NCBI GenBank assembly: GCA_015061915.1
Contig: SUVR01000003.1
Location: 152,367 to 216,366 of the forward strand
Direction of reading: 5' to 3'
DNA: 64,000 bases
Source: Lentisphaerota bacterium
Lineage (GTDB): Bacteria; Verrucomicrobiota; Lentisphaeria; Victivallales; UBA1829
This document shows, piece by piece, positions 1 through 8,775 of the stretch. The first letter of the stretch is position 1. Every line of letters starts with the position of its first letter. A program made the position numbers and the translations under genes. The notes under the pieces were generated by a model that saw only the letters and a list, made by a program, of their open reading frames with translations, was not told where the DNA came from and made no database searches.

Positions 1-1
1 C

Positions 2-658
2 GTTCTCGGCGGTCAGGGCTGGGTGGGACTGATCGACACCCTCGGAACCGAATCGACAATCGTTAACGCCGCCCGCGTTTCGTTCGGCAAGATCAAACAG
101 GAAATGGATGACCGGGATGTGGGTCTGCTGAATTACCTCATCGAAAACCGCCATACCTCCCCGCTGGAACACATCGTGTTCACCTTCAGCATCCATTGCC
201 CCCTCTTCATCCGCGGTCAGTGGCACCGCCACCGCACCTGGTCCTACAACGAGATCAGCCGCCGCTATACCGAGATCGATATGGAATTCTACACCCCGGA
301 ACACCTGCGCCGTCAGGCGGAAACCAACCGTCAGGCAAGTGTGGAAGATGCGAACTTTGACGATGCCGCACTCCGGGAAATGATCCGCAAACAGAATACG
401 GATTCCCTCAAGCTCTACAACGATCTGCTGGAAGCCGGTGTCTGCCGCGAACAGGCACGCGGCGTTCTGCCCCAGAACATGATGGTCACCTTCTGGGGTA
501 CCGTGGACCTGAACAACCTCCTGCACTTCCTGGAACTGCGGGACAGCGAACACGCCCAGTGGGAAATCCGCGAGTATGCCAAGGCGATCAAGAAGCTTAT
601 CAAGCCGGTGATCCCCCATGTGGCGGCATACTATGAAAGCAAAGGGCAGGTCTGGTAA
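2..658 (+). CDS. thyX: Flavin-dependent thymidylate synthase ThyX (5' end cut off)
   Basis: ThyX makes dTMP from dUMP with methylenetetrahydrofolate and FAD/NADPH in the cytosol. The ThyX signature is visible as RHRTWSYNEIS followed by RRY, the RHRx7S flavin/dUMP motif. The C-terminal half also fits the family (ARGVLPQNMMVTFWGTVDLN and RDSEHAQWEIR). The frame is open from base 2, and the residues before the GTG at 23 (VLGGQGW) match the usual ThyX N-terminus, so the true start lies outside the window and only a few residues are missing. No thyA is seen nearby. A short AT-rich stretch with a weak GGAAAAA/TTTTTTCC hairpin follows the stop. The identification is secure. Confidence 0.95.
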   Translation, partial: VLGGQGWVGLIDTLGTESTIVNAARVSFGKIKQEMDDRDVGLLNYLIENRHTSPLEHIVFTFSIHCPLFIRGQWHRHRTWSYNEISRRYTEIDMEFYTPEHLRRQAETNRQASVEDANFDDAALREMIRKQNTDSLKLYNDLLEAGVCREQARGVLPQNMMVTFWGTVDLNNLLHFLELRDSEHAQWEIREYAKAIKKLIKPVIPHVAAYYESKGQVW

Positions 659-689
659 TAAGGAAAAAGCACTTTTTTCCGATCCGGAC

Positions 690-717
690 TTGAACTTTTC
701 AAAAATTATGTTATCTT
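690..717 (+). promoter_or_regulatory. Candidate promoter for the ferredoxin gene
   Basis: TTGAAC at 690-695 is followed by a 16-bp spacer and TATCTT at 712-717, with TG one base before the second box (extended -10 style). It sits 46 bp upstream of the ferredoxin start in an AT-rich gap. The same 16-bp geometry recurs at other genes in the window. Confidence 0.45.
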
Positions 718-762
718 AAAGATATACCCTAAGTAACTCAACCCTTATTGGAGGAAACGAAA

Positions 763-936
763 ATGGCAGCTAAAGTCGAAACTGAAAAGTGCGTCGGTTG
801 CGAAGCTTGCGTCGGGACTTGCCCCGTCAGCGCAATCGCTATGAAAGATGGTGTCGCAGAAGTCAACGCTGATGAATGCATCGATTGCGGTGCTTGCGTC
901 GGCGGTTGCCCCGCAGAAGCCATCGTCCAGGAATAA
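763..936 (+). CDS. 2x[4Fe-4S] bacterial-type ferredoxin
   Basis: Small soluble low-potential electron carrier of 57 residues, the normal size for clostridial-type 2[4Fe-4S] ferredoxins. Two complete CxxCxxCxxxCP cluster motifs are visible: C10, C13, C16, C20-P and C39, C42, C45, C49-P. In this fold each cluster takes three cysteines from one motif and one from the other. The ATG at 763 is chosen because a GGAGG ribosome site lies inside the longer TTG-initiated frame. The gene stands alone between its own promoter and a strong terminator, so it is monocistronic; its redox partner (for example pyruvate:ferredoxin oxidoreductase or a hydrogenase) is not in the window. It fits an anaerobe. Confidence 0.95.
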   Translation: MAAKVETEKCVGCEACVGTCPVSAIAMKDGVAEVNADECIDCGACVGGCPAEAIVQE

Positions 937-961
937 GTTTTTAACTTTTCCTCTACGGCAG

Positions 962-996
962 ACCGGTCCGGAGTTCGCTCCGTGCCGGTTTTTTTT
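962..996 (+). terminator. Intrinsic terminator after the ferredoxin gene
   Basis: ACCGG (962-966) and CGGAG (969-973) pair with CTCCG (978-982) and CCGGT (985-989) around a TTCG tetraloop, followed by a run of eight T. Confidence 0.85.
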
Positions 997-1072
997 GTGA
1001 AAATTTTTGAAAATGTGCTTGCATTTTTTTTGTGATGGTATATTGTAGGACAATTAACCGGAAGGAGCAAGT

Positions 1073-2167
1073 ATGAAAGCTGAAAAAGTTTTGAGAGTGA
1101 ACGCAACAAAGGAGCATAACCGCAACTCGGAAGGTGCCTTTGTGGAGCTGAAAGACGGAACCATTCTTTTCGCATACACCCGTTACAACGGCGAAGACTG
1201 GCGGGATGATGCCTCTGCGGACATCGTTGTGATCAAGTCCAAAGATGGCGGCACCACCTGGAGCGAGCCGGAAGTTGTGGTGGAGCATGACCCCGGTTAC
1301 GGCAACGTGATGAGTGTTTCCCTCCTCCGTCTGCAGAGCGGAAGGATCTGTTTCATCTACCTGAAAAAACGCCTCTTTGAAGGTTGTACGGACTGCCGCC
1401 CCATGCTGAAATTTTCGGATGACGACGGCGCAACCTGGAGCGAACCGCAGTATGTCATCGGTGCCCCCGGATACTACGTGGTCAATAACGACCGCCTGAT
1501 CCAGCTCAAGTCCGGCCGTCTGCTGCTGCCTGCCGCCTGTCACCGCTGGAAAGGGCAGGTTTCTGCCACCAGTTTCGGATTGGACGGCAGAGCTGTGGAT
1601 TATGTCTATTATTCCGACGATGAGGGCGCCACGTGGTACGAAGCGCCGGACTGGATCCTGCCTTCCGTCAGTGAAAGCCGTACCGGACTTCAGGAGCCGG
1701 GCGTGGTGGAGCTGGAAGACGGCAGAGTCATGCTCTGGGCACGGACCGATCAGGGATGTCAGTACAAAGCCTTCTCCTACGATGGCGGTCTGAACTGGAC
1801 CGATGCCATTCCCGCCCCCGAATTTCTCAGCCCTGCCGCTCCCTTGAGTATGAAACGGGATCCCGTAACCGGCGATCTGGTTGCCATCTGGAACGACCAG
1901 AAACCCCGGTACGGCATGGCGCTGGATCATGCCGGCAGGTGTCCCTGGAGCTGGGACCGGGCGCCCTATGCTATGGCTTTCAGCAGCGATAACGGCAATA
2001 CCTGGACCGGACATAACGCGTTCGATACCGAGGAAGGATGTGGGTTCTGTTACTGCGCGATCCTGTTCTGCAGCAACGGGAATCTCCTCACCGCATACTG
2101 CTCCGGCGGTAAACCCTACGGCACTGAAACTCTGCAGGATATTACGATCTGCCGTTTTACACGGTAA
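1073..2167 (+). CDS. BNR/Asp-box repeat protein, sialidase-superfamily beta-propeller
   Basis: Predicted six-bladed propeller of 364 residues. Five Asp-boxes (SxDxGxTW type) are visible in order: SKDGGTTW (about residue 56), SDDDGATW, SDDEGATW, SYDGGLNW and SSDNGNTW. These are typical of sialidases (GH33) and of many non-sialidase glycan-acting propellers in Planctomycetota and Lentisphaerota. There is no signal peptide, so it is probably cytoplasmic, which is unusual for a host-glycan sialidase. I cannot confidently place the catalytic arginine triad, Tyr/Glu pair and Asp, so activity on sialic acid is not proven. The start is an ATG after GAAGGAG. It lies upstream of the GH123-like locus, suggesting a role in glycan use. 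A bidirectional terminator follows. Confidence 0.75.
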   Translation: MKAEKVLRVNATKEHNRNSEGAFVELKDGTILFAYTRYNGEDWRDDASADIVVIKSKDGGTTWSEPEVVVEHDPGYGNVMSVSLLRLQSGRICFIYLKKRLFEGCTDCRPMLKFSDDDGATWSEPQYVIGAPGYYVVNNDRLIQLKSGRLLLPAACHRWKGQVSATSFGLDGRAVDYVYYSDDEGATWYEAPDWILPSVSESRTGLQEPGVVELEDGRVMLWARTDQGCQYKAFSYDGGLNWTDAIPAPEFLSPAAPLSMKRDPVTGDLVAIWNDQKPRYGMALDHAGRCPWSWDRAPYAMAFSSDNGNTWTGHNAFDTEEGCGFCYCAILFCSNGNLLTAYCSGGKPYGTETLQDITICRFTR

Positions 2168-2218
2168 CAGCAATATCCCATTCCGACGGCGGGGCACGGC
2201 TGTCCGCCGGTGAAAAAA

Positions 2219-2259
2219 AGCGGGCTGCAGCTTTCGCTGCAACCCGCTCTGTTTTTTTT
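2219..2259. terminator. Bidirectional intrinsic terminator
   Basis: AGCGGG-C-TGCAGC pairs with GCTGCA-A-CCCGCT across a TTTC loop. A T-run follows on the plus strand (after the BNR gene) and on the minus strand (beyond the 802-residue lipoprotein gene), so it serves both converging units. A second hairpin, GGACCGC-ATTT-GCGGTCC (2297-2314), lies between it and the minus-strand stop codon. Confidence 0.85.
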
Positions 2260-2342
2260 ACCGGGCGGACGGTGCGCTTTTTCAAGTGCACCCGGTGGAC
2301 CGCATTTGCGGTCCGCCGTGCCGTGCCCCGGCGCGCGTATGC

Positions 2343-4751
2343 TCACTTCATGAGGGCTTCTTCCAGATATTTTCTGCGAAGATCTTCGACTTCATATCTC
2401 AACCCTTTCATCAGGGGCAGAGCATTGACATAGACATCTTCGATTTCTTCGTCCGTCATATCTTTTTTGACTTTGGCTGCATATTCTGCCAGTTTTTCCT
2501 GCAACGGTTTGAGGTACTGCTGATAGAATTCCGGATCGCCGATGAGTTCTGCACCCCAGGTGGCGAAAGCATCTTCTCCCATACCGGTTGCGCCGCCGTA
2601 GGGGATCAGCTTATAGTTGCGATAGGTCTTGAAGATGATTTCTTTCCGGATCTCATTGAGCTGTTTTCTGTTCAAATCGAAACGGAGTCTTCCCCATTCG
2701 GACACGCCGTGCGGGCCCTGGGTACCGCCCCAGGTCATACCACCGGCGGGAGTCCACACGATGGCATCAAAGAGATAATCGGAACCATTTTCGGGCAGTT
2801 TATTGTAATGCGTTTCCCAGCCGAAGAAGATGTGGATCACATAATCGGTATCGGAGAAAGCAAATTCGGTGCGATAAGACCGTGCGGGGCTTTTATCGTC
2901 CAGACGGATCGCGCCTTTGTTGTTATACGTGGTATAGAATGACCATGTAGACTTGCCAACCGGATCGGGACCGAAGCAGATATAGGGCTGATTGTGACCG
3001 GGTGCGAAGTAACATTCCGGGCTGACTGCCTTTGCGAAGCCCTGTTCCACTTCCCGTGCATTTTCCGCCTCGATCCGCAGGAACACATGCAGACCGTAAC
3101 GGTCGGCAGCGGCGGTGATCTCGGTGGTTCCCAGCGGTTTTTCGGTGGGGTCGAAGGTCACGTTTCTGGCACCGGTCGCTACGTCGGTTTCAAAGAAGTC
3201 CAGTGCGCCGCGATAGGGGATATTGCAATACTGTTTTTCCAGTTTGCTGTAGATTTTGCGCCAGTCGGCAACACTGTAAATGGGCGTATCGAAATATTTG
3301 ACCGTCAGGACGCGTTTTTCCGGCATGGCAAAATATTTCTGATAAGCGGCGGCATACTTTTCCGCCTCAGCCGTTTTTCCCCAGACCAGACACTGACGCG
3401 CCACGCTGCGGATAATGCCGTATTCTTCTTTATTGGACCGTTTTGCCGCTTTGATGACGGGCATAACATCTTTGCCTTCCAGCAGCGCCACGAAGCACTG
3501 GAATTTGAGTTTTTCCATATCCGTCAGTTTCAGCGTAGCGATATATTCGTTGGCAACCTTGATGGCATCCGCAGTTCTGCCGCAGGCACCGAGGGAGGAC
3601 ACATACAGCATTTTAGCGTGGACCGGCTCCATATATCTGGTATCCATGATCAGTTCGCAAAGCTCTGCGGCGAGAGCGTAGTCACCTCTGCCATACGCCA
3701 TGAGGAAACCGCCATTCCGGGTGAATGCCCAGGAGAACTTGTCCTTTGCCGGGATCCCTTTCAGCGTTGCGCGGGCAGCAACATCTTCCGGCTCCATGGT
3801 ATCCATACAGTAGTGCGCCGCAATATCAAACCGCTGTTTTGCCGGGTTCTTTGTATCCATCACAAACTTGCGGGCATCTGCAGTGCGATCGCAGGGAGAC
3901 ATGGACATAGACCCGTGATGAGTATTGCTCCTGCGGGGATTGGCAGGCGCATAGAAAAGCAGTTCTGCATAAAGATTGTTGGCTGCTTTCCAGAAAGCGG
4001 CGGCATCATCCAGTTTTCCGTAACGGAATGCGATCGCGGCACCGTGAGAGGCGGCGGTCGTGGGATGGATCTTCATCGCTTCCCAGATGGTCTTTTTGTA
4101 GTTTTCGTAATCTTCATTCCAGCGGTAAACGTTGGCGAGGATGAGATAGGTCTTCGCCTGATACATTTTATCCAGCTGCTTCAGCGTCATGGCTTCGCGG
4201 GCAACGGCTTCGGCTTTCTTGAAGTCCTTGATCCCGGCATAGTATTCTGCCAGTTTACTGTAGGTATCAACTTTCTGAACGTCTTTGACCGCCTTGTCAT
4301 TGATGATCGCCATAGCGGCGGGGACCAGTTCCACATCTGCGGCTTTGGCATCGTAGCACTGGATCGTCGTCCAGCCGGGCATACGGCAGCAGGAGATGAT
4401 GTAATCGTAGATTTTGTACCGCACAGCGGGATCTGCGGCAAATTCGGGATCCTTCAGGAACTCTTTTGCCATTTCAATGCGCTGCGGATAGGAAACCTTT
4501 TTACTGAAAGACTTAAACTTTTTGTCGATTGCTGCAATACGTTCTTTGGTTTCCGCAACGCGTTTTGCAGCTTCCGCGGCGGCCTTTTTGCGTTCCAGAA
4601 CCGCCTTCTGGGCAGGAGTCAGGGGTTTTTCCGGTGCCTTGACGGCGACCTTTTCCGGTGCTTCCGGAGCAGCGGCTTCGGGTTCCGTCGTACAGGCAGT
4701 CAGACAGAACAGCCCGGCAAGAACGGGATATGCAAAGATGGAATATTTCAT
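2343..4751 (-). CDS. TPR-like lipoprotein with CBM9-like C-terminal region, companion of a GH123-like protein
   Basis: Secreted lipoprotein of 802 residues. The start is the second in-frame ATG (4751), because AAGGAG abuts the first one at 4760. The signal peptide ends in a lipobox (LFCLTAC, Cys about 20), followed by an Ala/Pro/Glu/Lys-rich linker, a long helical region rich in A and K with TPR-like repeats (about 60-480), then a beta-rich segment and a helical tail. The beta-rich segment (ADRYGLHVFLRI) and the tail (VEDLRRKYLEEAL) align by eye with the 459-residue protein at 8776 (ADKYGISIYIKA; VDDLRTQYLQKQL), so both share a CBM9/DOMON-like domain plus a helical cap. It lies 13 bp downstream of the GH123-like gene, in one operon. 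It is probably a surface glycan-binding partner; this is inferred. Confidence 0.6.
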   Translation of the reverse strand: MKYSIFAYPVLAGLFCLTACTTEPEAAAPEAPEKVAVKAPEKPLTPAQKAVLERKKAAAEAAKRVAETKERIAAIDKKFKSFSKKVSYPQRIEMAKEFLKDPEFAADPAVRYKIYDYIISCCRMPGWTTIQCYDAKAADVELVPAAMAIINDKAVKDVQKVDTYSKLAEYYAGIKDFKKAEAVAREAMTLKQLDKMYQAKTYLILANVYRWNEDYENYKKTIWEAMKIHPTTAASHGAAIAFRYGKLDDAAAFWKAANNLYAELLFYAPANPRRSNTHHGSMSMSPCDRTADARKFVMDTKNPAKQRFDIAAHYCMDTMEPEDVAARATLKGIPAKDKFSWAFTRNGGFLMAYGRGDYALAAELCELIMDTRYMEPVHAKMLYVSSLGACGRTADAIKVANEYIATLKLTDMEKLKFQCFVALLEGKDVMPVIKAAKRSNKEEYGIIRSVARQCLVWGKTAEAEKYAAAYQKYFAMPEKRVLTVKYFDTPIYSVADWRKIYSKLEKQYCNIPYRGALDFFETDVATGARNVTFDPTEKPLGTTEITAAADRYGLHVFLRIEAENAREVEQGFAKAVSPECYFAPGHNQPYICFGPDPVGKSTWSFYTTYNNKGAIRLDDKSPARSYRTEFAFSDTDYVIHIFFGWETHYNKLPENGSDYLFDAIVWTPAGGMTWGGTQGPHGVSEWGRLRFDLNRKQLNEIRKEIIFKTYRNYKLIPYGGATGMGEDAFATWGAELIGDPEFYQQYLKPLQEKLAEYAAKVKKDMTDEEIEDVYVNALPLMKGLRYEVEDLRRKYLEEALMK

Positions 4752-4764
4752 GGTTCGCATCTCC

Positions 4765-6675
4765 TTATTTGCTGTGTTTCAAGAGGTTGAGGATGTGGCG
4801 GATCATTTCCAGACGCGCCATGGAGAGATCGAACGCATCGGTATCCATATCGGCGAGGAATTTGAGTGCCTGGCGTGCGGCGAAATCGCCGGGGACATTG
4901 GCGGCGTTGCCCAGGAGGGGACGCGCCAGCTGCTGAACGAGCGTGGCATAGCGGACATCGTCGATCCCTTCGCGGTGACCTTCCCACTGGAGGGTGTCCA
5001 ACACGCCGTCAAAGTGCGTGTAATAGAAGTTCATGCTGCGGAACGTTCCGCCGCGGGTATCATTGAAACCGGCGTTATGGAATGCATAGTTACTGTTGCA
5101 GGTCATACCCGCGCGCCACGGAGCAAGACCGTTCTGGCGGCGGTTGAAGGCAGGATTTTCCACCCCGACGTGCTGACAGGCGTACCAGCCGAAATCGTTG
5201 TCCGGAGAGATGAAGGAGAACTTGTCGGCGAGGTTGTGAGATCTGAAATCGGGCCAGGTCGGAGGCGTGAAGCAATCTGCCAGCCAACCGGCAAGGGCGT
5301 AGGTGTGGCGACTGTTGCTCCAGAATCCGAAACCTTCTTCGCGATAAATCTGGATCATGGGCAGGATGCCGCGCAGGGTTGCTCCGCCGTATTCATCCCC
5401 CCACGCCAGCTTGAAGTTGTTTCTGCCGAATTTGCGGATGTGCTCCTCTTTCTGACGCTTGGCATCAAAACGCATTTCTGCAAGGTTGGTCAGTTTCATA
5501 CTGGTCGTAACGATAAAGTCGCGCTTGAGGCCGCCTTTGTCGATCAGGTCGAAACGGTAATATGCATTGCGGAAACCGGGGATCACATAGTTGTGAGCGG
5601 CAAAGTTTTTAAGCATGGAAACCAGCTGGGCTTCCGTCAGATCGTAGTCATTGCCGTTCAGCTGACGGATGAATTCGATGCCGTTGTATTCCGCCATTTC
5701 CGTGCGGAAGGGTTTATCCATATTTTTATACTGCATGGGTTCCGGCAGTTTGAAAGGCAGGATCCGGAGCTGAACGGGGATCTTTCCGATGACTTTGCCG
5801 CCGTCCTTCAGGGTGATGGCGCCGGAATAGACACCCGGCTTGCAATCTTCCGTCACGTGAGCGGTCAGGAAGAACTGTTTGAATTCGCCTTCGTTCAGGG
5901 TGGCACCGGCGAAAGTCTTGCTGTCGCAGAAATTGGGTTTCATGCTGCGGAACGAGCCGTCCAGACGATAAGAAGTCTGTCCCATATGTTCCAGAAGCGT
6001 ATCGATCACCGGCGGCGGGGTGAGCCAGTGATAATGGACCGTGCCGTCCTTTTCGGTCAGCCGGGCATAGTTGGAAACTTTTTTCGTATCGACCTTGATC
6101 AGATCTTCATCGTGGAGAAGCAGTTCCGGGCAGAGTTTGTATTCATTATCTTGGAAATAGCTGTACCACGCGTTGCCCGCCTGATACCACACCTTGACTG
6201 TCTTCAGATCCAGTCTGCTTTTCGGGAACACATTGCCTTCTTTGCTCTTGAGGTCGCTTACTTCAAACGCCACTTTCCCGTGCTGTTTGAACGCATAGAT
6301 CACAAAGGATGCGGGTTCATACTCATTGAGCGCGGAATAGATCCGCAGAGGTGCGCCCGCCGTGCCATCCGTGGGATAGGCGTCCGGCAGATACTGTACT
6401 TCGCTCATAGCGGGTACCGAATAGTGGATGTAACTGCCGGTGATCTTTCCCGCTTTGGCATCGGCGACCACACGGGTGACATTGGTCTTCTGTTTTTCCG
6501 TGCCGTTTTCCATCCGGTTGGCGTGATTGGACCAGATACTGTTCTCGCGGGTCAGAAGCTGATACGCTTTCAGCCATTCAGCCCGCTGTTCGGGAGGTGC
6601 CACTTCCACCTGTGCCGTCAGGGGGAACAGCGCGGCACCGGCAAGGAGTGCGGTCAGAAACGATTTTGCTTTCAT
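4765..6675 (-). CDS. Secreted GH123/DUF4091-like protein, 636 residues
   Basis: Secreted protein whose C-terminal TIM-barrel-like half matches DUF4091, now the GH123 catalytic family (beta-N-acetylgalactosaminidases). A cleavable signal peptide ends near residue 21. A beta-rich N-terminal domain (PASFVIYAFKQ, LDLKTVKVWYQAGNAW) precedes the barrel. The family's adjacent Asp-Glu catalytic pair is a good fit to D427-E428 in WGDEYGG. The terminal GHREGIDDVRYATLVQQLA motif is the characteristic DUF4091 ending. It is a divergent paralogue of the 595-residue proteins at 6973 and 10234, with an insert of about 40 residues after the signal peptide. The ATG follows GGAAAGG. Substrate (GalNAc-containing glycan) is inferred from the family; some DUF4091 members have no measured activity. 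Confidence 0.75.
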   Translation of the reverse strand: MKAKSFLTALLAGAALFPLTAQVEVAPPEQRAEWLKAYQLLTRENSIWSNHANRMENGTEKQKTNVTRVVADAKAGKITGSYIHYSVPAMSEVQYLPDAYPTDGTAGAPLRIYSALNEYEPASFVIYAFKQHGKVAFEVSDLKSKEGNVFPKSRLDLKTVKVWYQAGNAWYSYFQDNEYKLCPELLLHDEDLIKVDTKKVSNYARLTEKDGTVHYHWLTPPPVIDTLLEHMGQTSYRLDGSFRSMKPNFCDSKTFAGATLNEGEFKQFFLTAHVTEDCKPGVYSGAITLKDGGKVIGKIPVQLRILPFKLPEPMQYKNMDKPFRTEMAEYNGIEFIRQLNGNDYDLTEAQLVSMLKNFAAHNYVIPGFRNAYYRFDLIDKGGLKRDFIVTTSMKLTNLAEMRFDAKRQKEEHIRKFGRNNFKLAWGDEYGGATLRGILPMIQIYREEGFGFWSNSRHTYALAGWLADCFTPPTWPDFRSHNLADKFSFISPDNDFGWYACQHVGVENPAFNRRQNGLAPWRAGMTCNSNYAFHNAGFNDTRGGTFRSMNFYYTHFDGVLDTLQWEGHREGIDDVRYATLVQQLARPLLGNAANVPGDFAARQALKFLADMDTDAFDLSMARLEMIRHILNLLKHSK

Positions 6676-6972
6676 TCAGGACCTTTCCTGTTGTATGATG
6701 ATGGGGACTCAATCTATTGCTACACTAACACCGGAAATGACAAAATCAAGAAAAAATCATTGAATAATATTCCTGTTTTATTGCCAGAAATGAGGTGCTT
6801 GCATATAATAGTATGATTGTTTTTAAAAAGCAACTGAATTTTCTTGAAAAATTTACTTTATTTTTCCGGTTGACTTGCTATATTACTGTAAGATATGCCC
6901 CCGTGCGGGTGTAATAGTTAATGATTAAGTTTTCATATTTGTAAATCAAACAACCGAAAGGAACACAATCAC
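6676..6972. promoter_or_regulatory. Divergent intergenic region between two GH123-like operons
   Basis: AT-rich 297-bp spacer that must carry promoters for both divergent operons. On the plus strand TGCTATATT (6877-6884 covers the end of it) is an extended -10-like box, with only a weak -35 (TTTATT, 6857-6862). No clear operator palindrome was seen. The shared position suggests co-regulation of the two gene pairs. Confidence 0.4.
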
Positions 6973-8760
6973 ATGAAACGGAAATTGTTGTGCATGGCGG
7001 CTCTTACCGCTCTGCTGGCAGGTCCGGCTGCAGCGCAGAACATGGAATATTCCGTGGTCCCTGCTATGAGCAGCGTGAAGCGTCTTCCCACAACGGAACC
7101 GACCGACGGCGTCAAATCCGGCGTTCTCGGCTTTGTGGCGGCGAAGGGGGAATTTGAACCGGCATCCTTCGTGATCAAGTCGGATAAAGCCGCGAAGAAA
7201 GTGGTGCTGACGCCTACCGATCTCAAAAATGCCAAGGGCGACAAGATTCCCGCCTCTGCGCTGGATCTGAAGGTCATCAAGATCTGGTATCAGGCAGGCA
7301 CCGGCTGGCACAGCTATTTTGCCGATACCACCGGCAGAACCCTGGTTCCGGAACTGCTGCTCAACGATGAAACACTGGTCAAAGTCGATCCCGTGAAAAA
7401 AGACAACTACCTGCGCGTGACCAACGCTCAGGGCAAAGTGGAACACGTCTGGATCAGCAACTATGTGGAACTGGAAATCCCCTTCGACACCTGGAAAAAC
7501 ACCATTGCCGACGCCCCCACGTTCCAGCCGTTCACGCTGGATGCCAACGCCTGGAAACAGATCTGGGTGACCCTGGAAGCTCCGAAGAAGGCGGAAGGTC
7601 TCTACAAGGGCGAAATCAAAGTCACCATCGACGGCAAAAAGATGCAGAGCATCCCGGTCGCCGTCCGTGTGCTGCCCTTTGAATTGCCCACTCCCATGAC
7701 GAATTACGATCTTTCAAGGGTTTATTATACAAGCACTTACAATGGATTAAACTTGGCTGGCTATCTGCTGAGCAACGGGAAAGACTGGAAGACAGCCGAA
7801 GCCCGTCTGCGTGCGAACTACAAGAACCTGAAGCGCCACAATATGCTGAACCCCATGGTCCGCACCGCCCGTGCCATGGGCTACCGCTGGAACCCGGAGG
7901 AACAGGATGAAATCTTCCGCCGCCAGATCACGATCTACAAGGAATGTGGTCTGGATACTTCTGCGCTTTTCGATGCCGTCCGCGGCATCCCCGACAACGG
8001 TTACCTGATGCACAAGGATCGCAAACTGCCGCTGGCAGAACAGAAGCTGCCCCCCTACTGGGAAAAAGACATCCTCGCCGGGAAAAAGATGGTGGAGGAA
8101 ATACTGGGCAAGGGCGTTGACGTGTACTGTTTCGGCTGGGACGAACCCTCTATGGCGCGTCTCCGCGGTCAGAGACTTCCGTGGAAGTTCCTGCACGACA
8201 ACGGCTTAAAGACATACAGCACCGCTCACTCCGCCCACCTGCTCCATGGCGGTTACAACGAAGACTTTGTGAACTACGGCGGCAGTTATGACAAAGCCTC
8301 CGCCGCAAAATGGCACGCGATCGGCGCCCGGATCACCACCTACGCCGCACCTCACACCGGTCCCGAAAACCCGGATGTGGTCCGCCGCAATCACGGCATG
8401 GACCTCTATCTGTGCGACTTTGACGGCACCAACAACTATGGATTGGACGGCGGCTGGAATGACTTCCGCGGCGCCACCTACAACTTCCGCGGTTTCAACT
8501 GGATCTACCCGGGTACCATCGAACCCATCAACACCATCCAGTTTGAAGGGTTCCGGGAAGCGATCGACGACGTGAAGTACGCCACCCTTCTCCAGCAGCT
8601 CGCCCGCAAAGCCATCGCCACCGGTAAGACGGACAAAGTCTACGCCGGCAGAATCGCGCTCCAGTATCTGGCTCTGATCGACGGCAAGAAAGCCGATCTG
8701 AATACGGTCAGACTCGAAATGATCAACCACATCATGCGTCTCCGCACCATGGTGAAATAA
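6973..8760 (+). CDS. Secreted GH123/DUF4091-like protein, 595 residues (copy A)
   Basis: Secreted protein with an obvious Sec signal peptide (MKRK start, cleavage near AAAQ, residue 22). An N-terminal beta-sandwich-like region (FEPASFVIKSD; LDLKVIKIWYQAGTGWHSYF) leads into a barrel with YCFGWDEPSM, whose D390-E391 is placed like the vicinal Asp-Glu catalytic pair of GH123 enzymes. It ends with FREAIDDVKYATLLQQLAR, the DUF4091 C-terminal signature. It is very similar along its whole length to copy B at 10234 (both 595 residues, same D390-E391), with the main divergence around residues 240-290. RBS AAAGGA. Its stop is 15 bp from the companion gene at 8776. Predicted role: exo-acting beta-N-acetylgalactosaminidase or a related hexosaminidase; the exact substrate is unknown. 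Confidence 0.78.
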   Translation: MKRKLLCMAALTALLAGPAAAQNMEYSVVPAMSSVKRLPTTEPTDGVKSGVLGFVAAKGEFEPASFVIKSDKAAKKVVLTPTDLKNAKGDKIPASALDLKVIKIWYQAGTGWHSYFADTTGRTLVPELLLNDETLVKVDPVKKDNYLRVTNAQGKVEHVWISNYVELEIPFDTWKNTIADAPTFQPFTLDANAWKQIWVTLEAPKKAEGLYKGEIKVTIDGKKMQSIPVAVRVLPFELPTPMTNYDLSRVYYTSTYNGLNLAGYLLSNGKDWKTAEARLRANYKNLKRHNMLNPMVRTARAMGYRWNPEEQDEIFRRQITIYKECGLDTSALFDAVRGIPDNGYLMHKDRKLPLAEQKLPPYWEKDILAGKKMVEEILGKGVDVYCFGWDEPSMARLRGQRLPWKFLHDNGLKTYSTAHSAHLLHGGYNEDFVNYGGSYDKASAAKWHAIGARITTYAAPHTGPENPDVVRRNHGMDLYLCDFDGTNNYGLDGGWNDFRGATYNFRGFNWIYPGTIEPINTIQFEGFREAIDDVKYATLLQQLARKAIATGKTDKVYAGRIALQYLALIDGKKADLNTVRLEMINHIMRLRTMVK

Positions 8761-8775
8761 GGAAAGGACTGAACC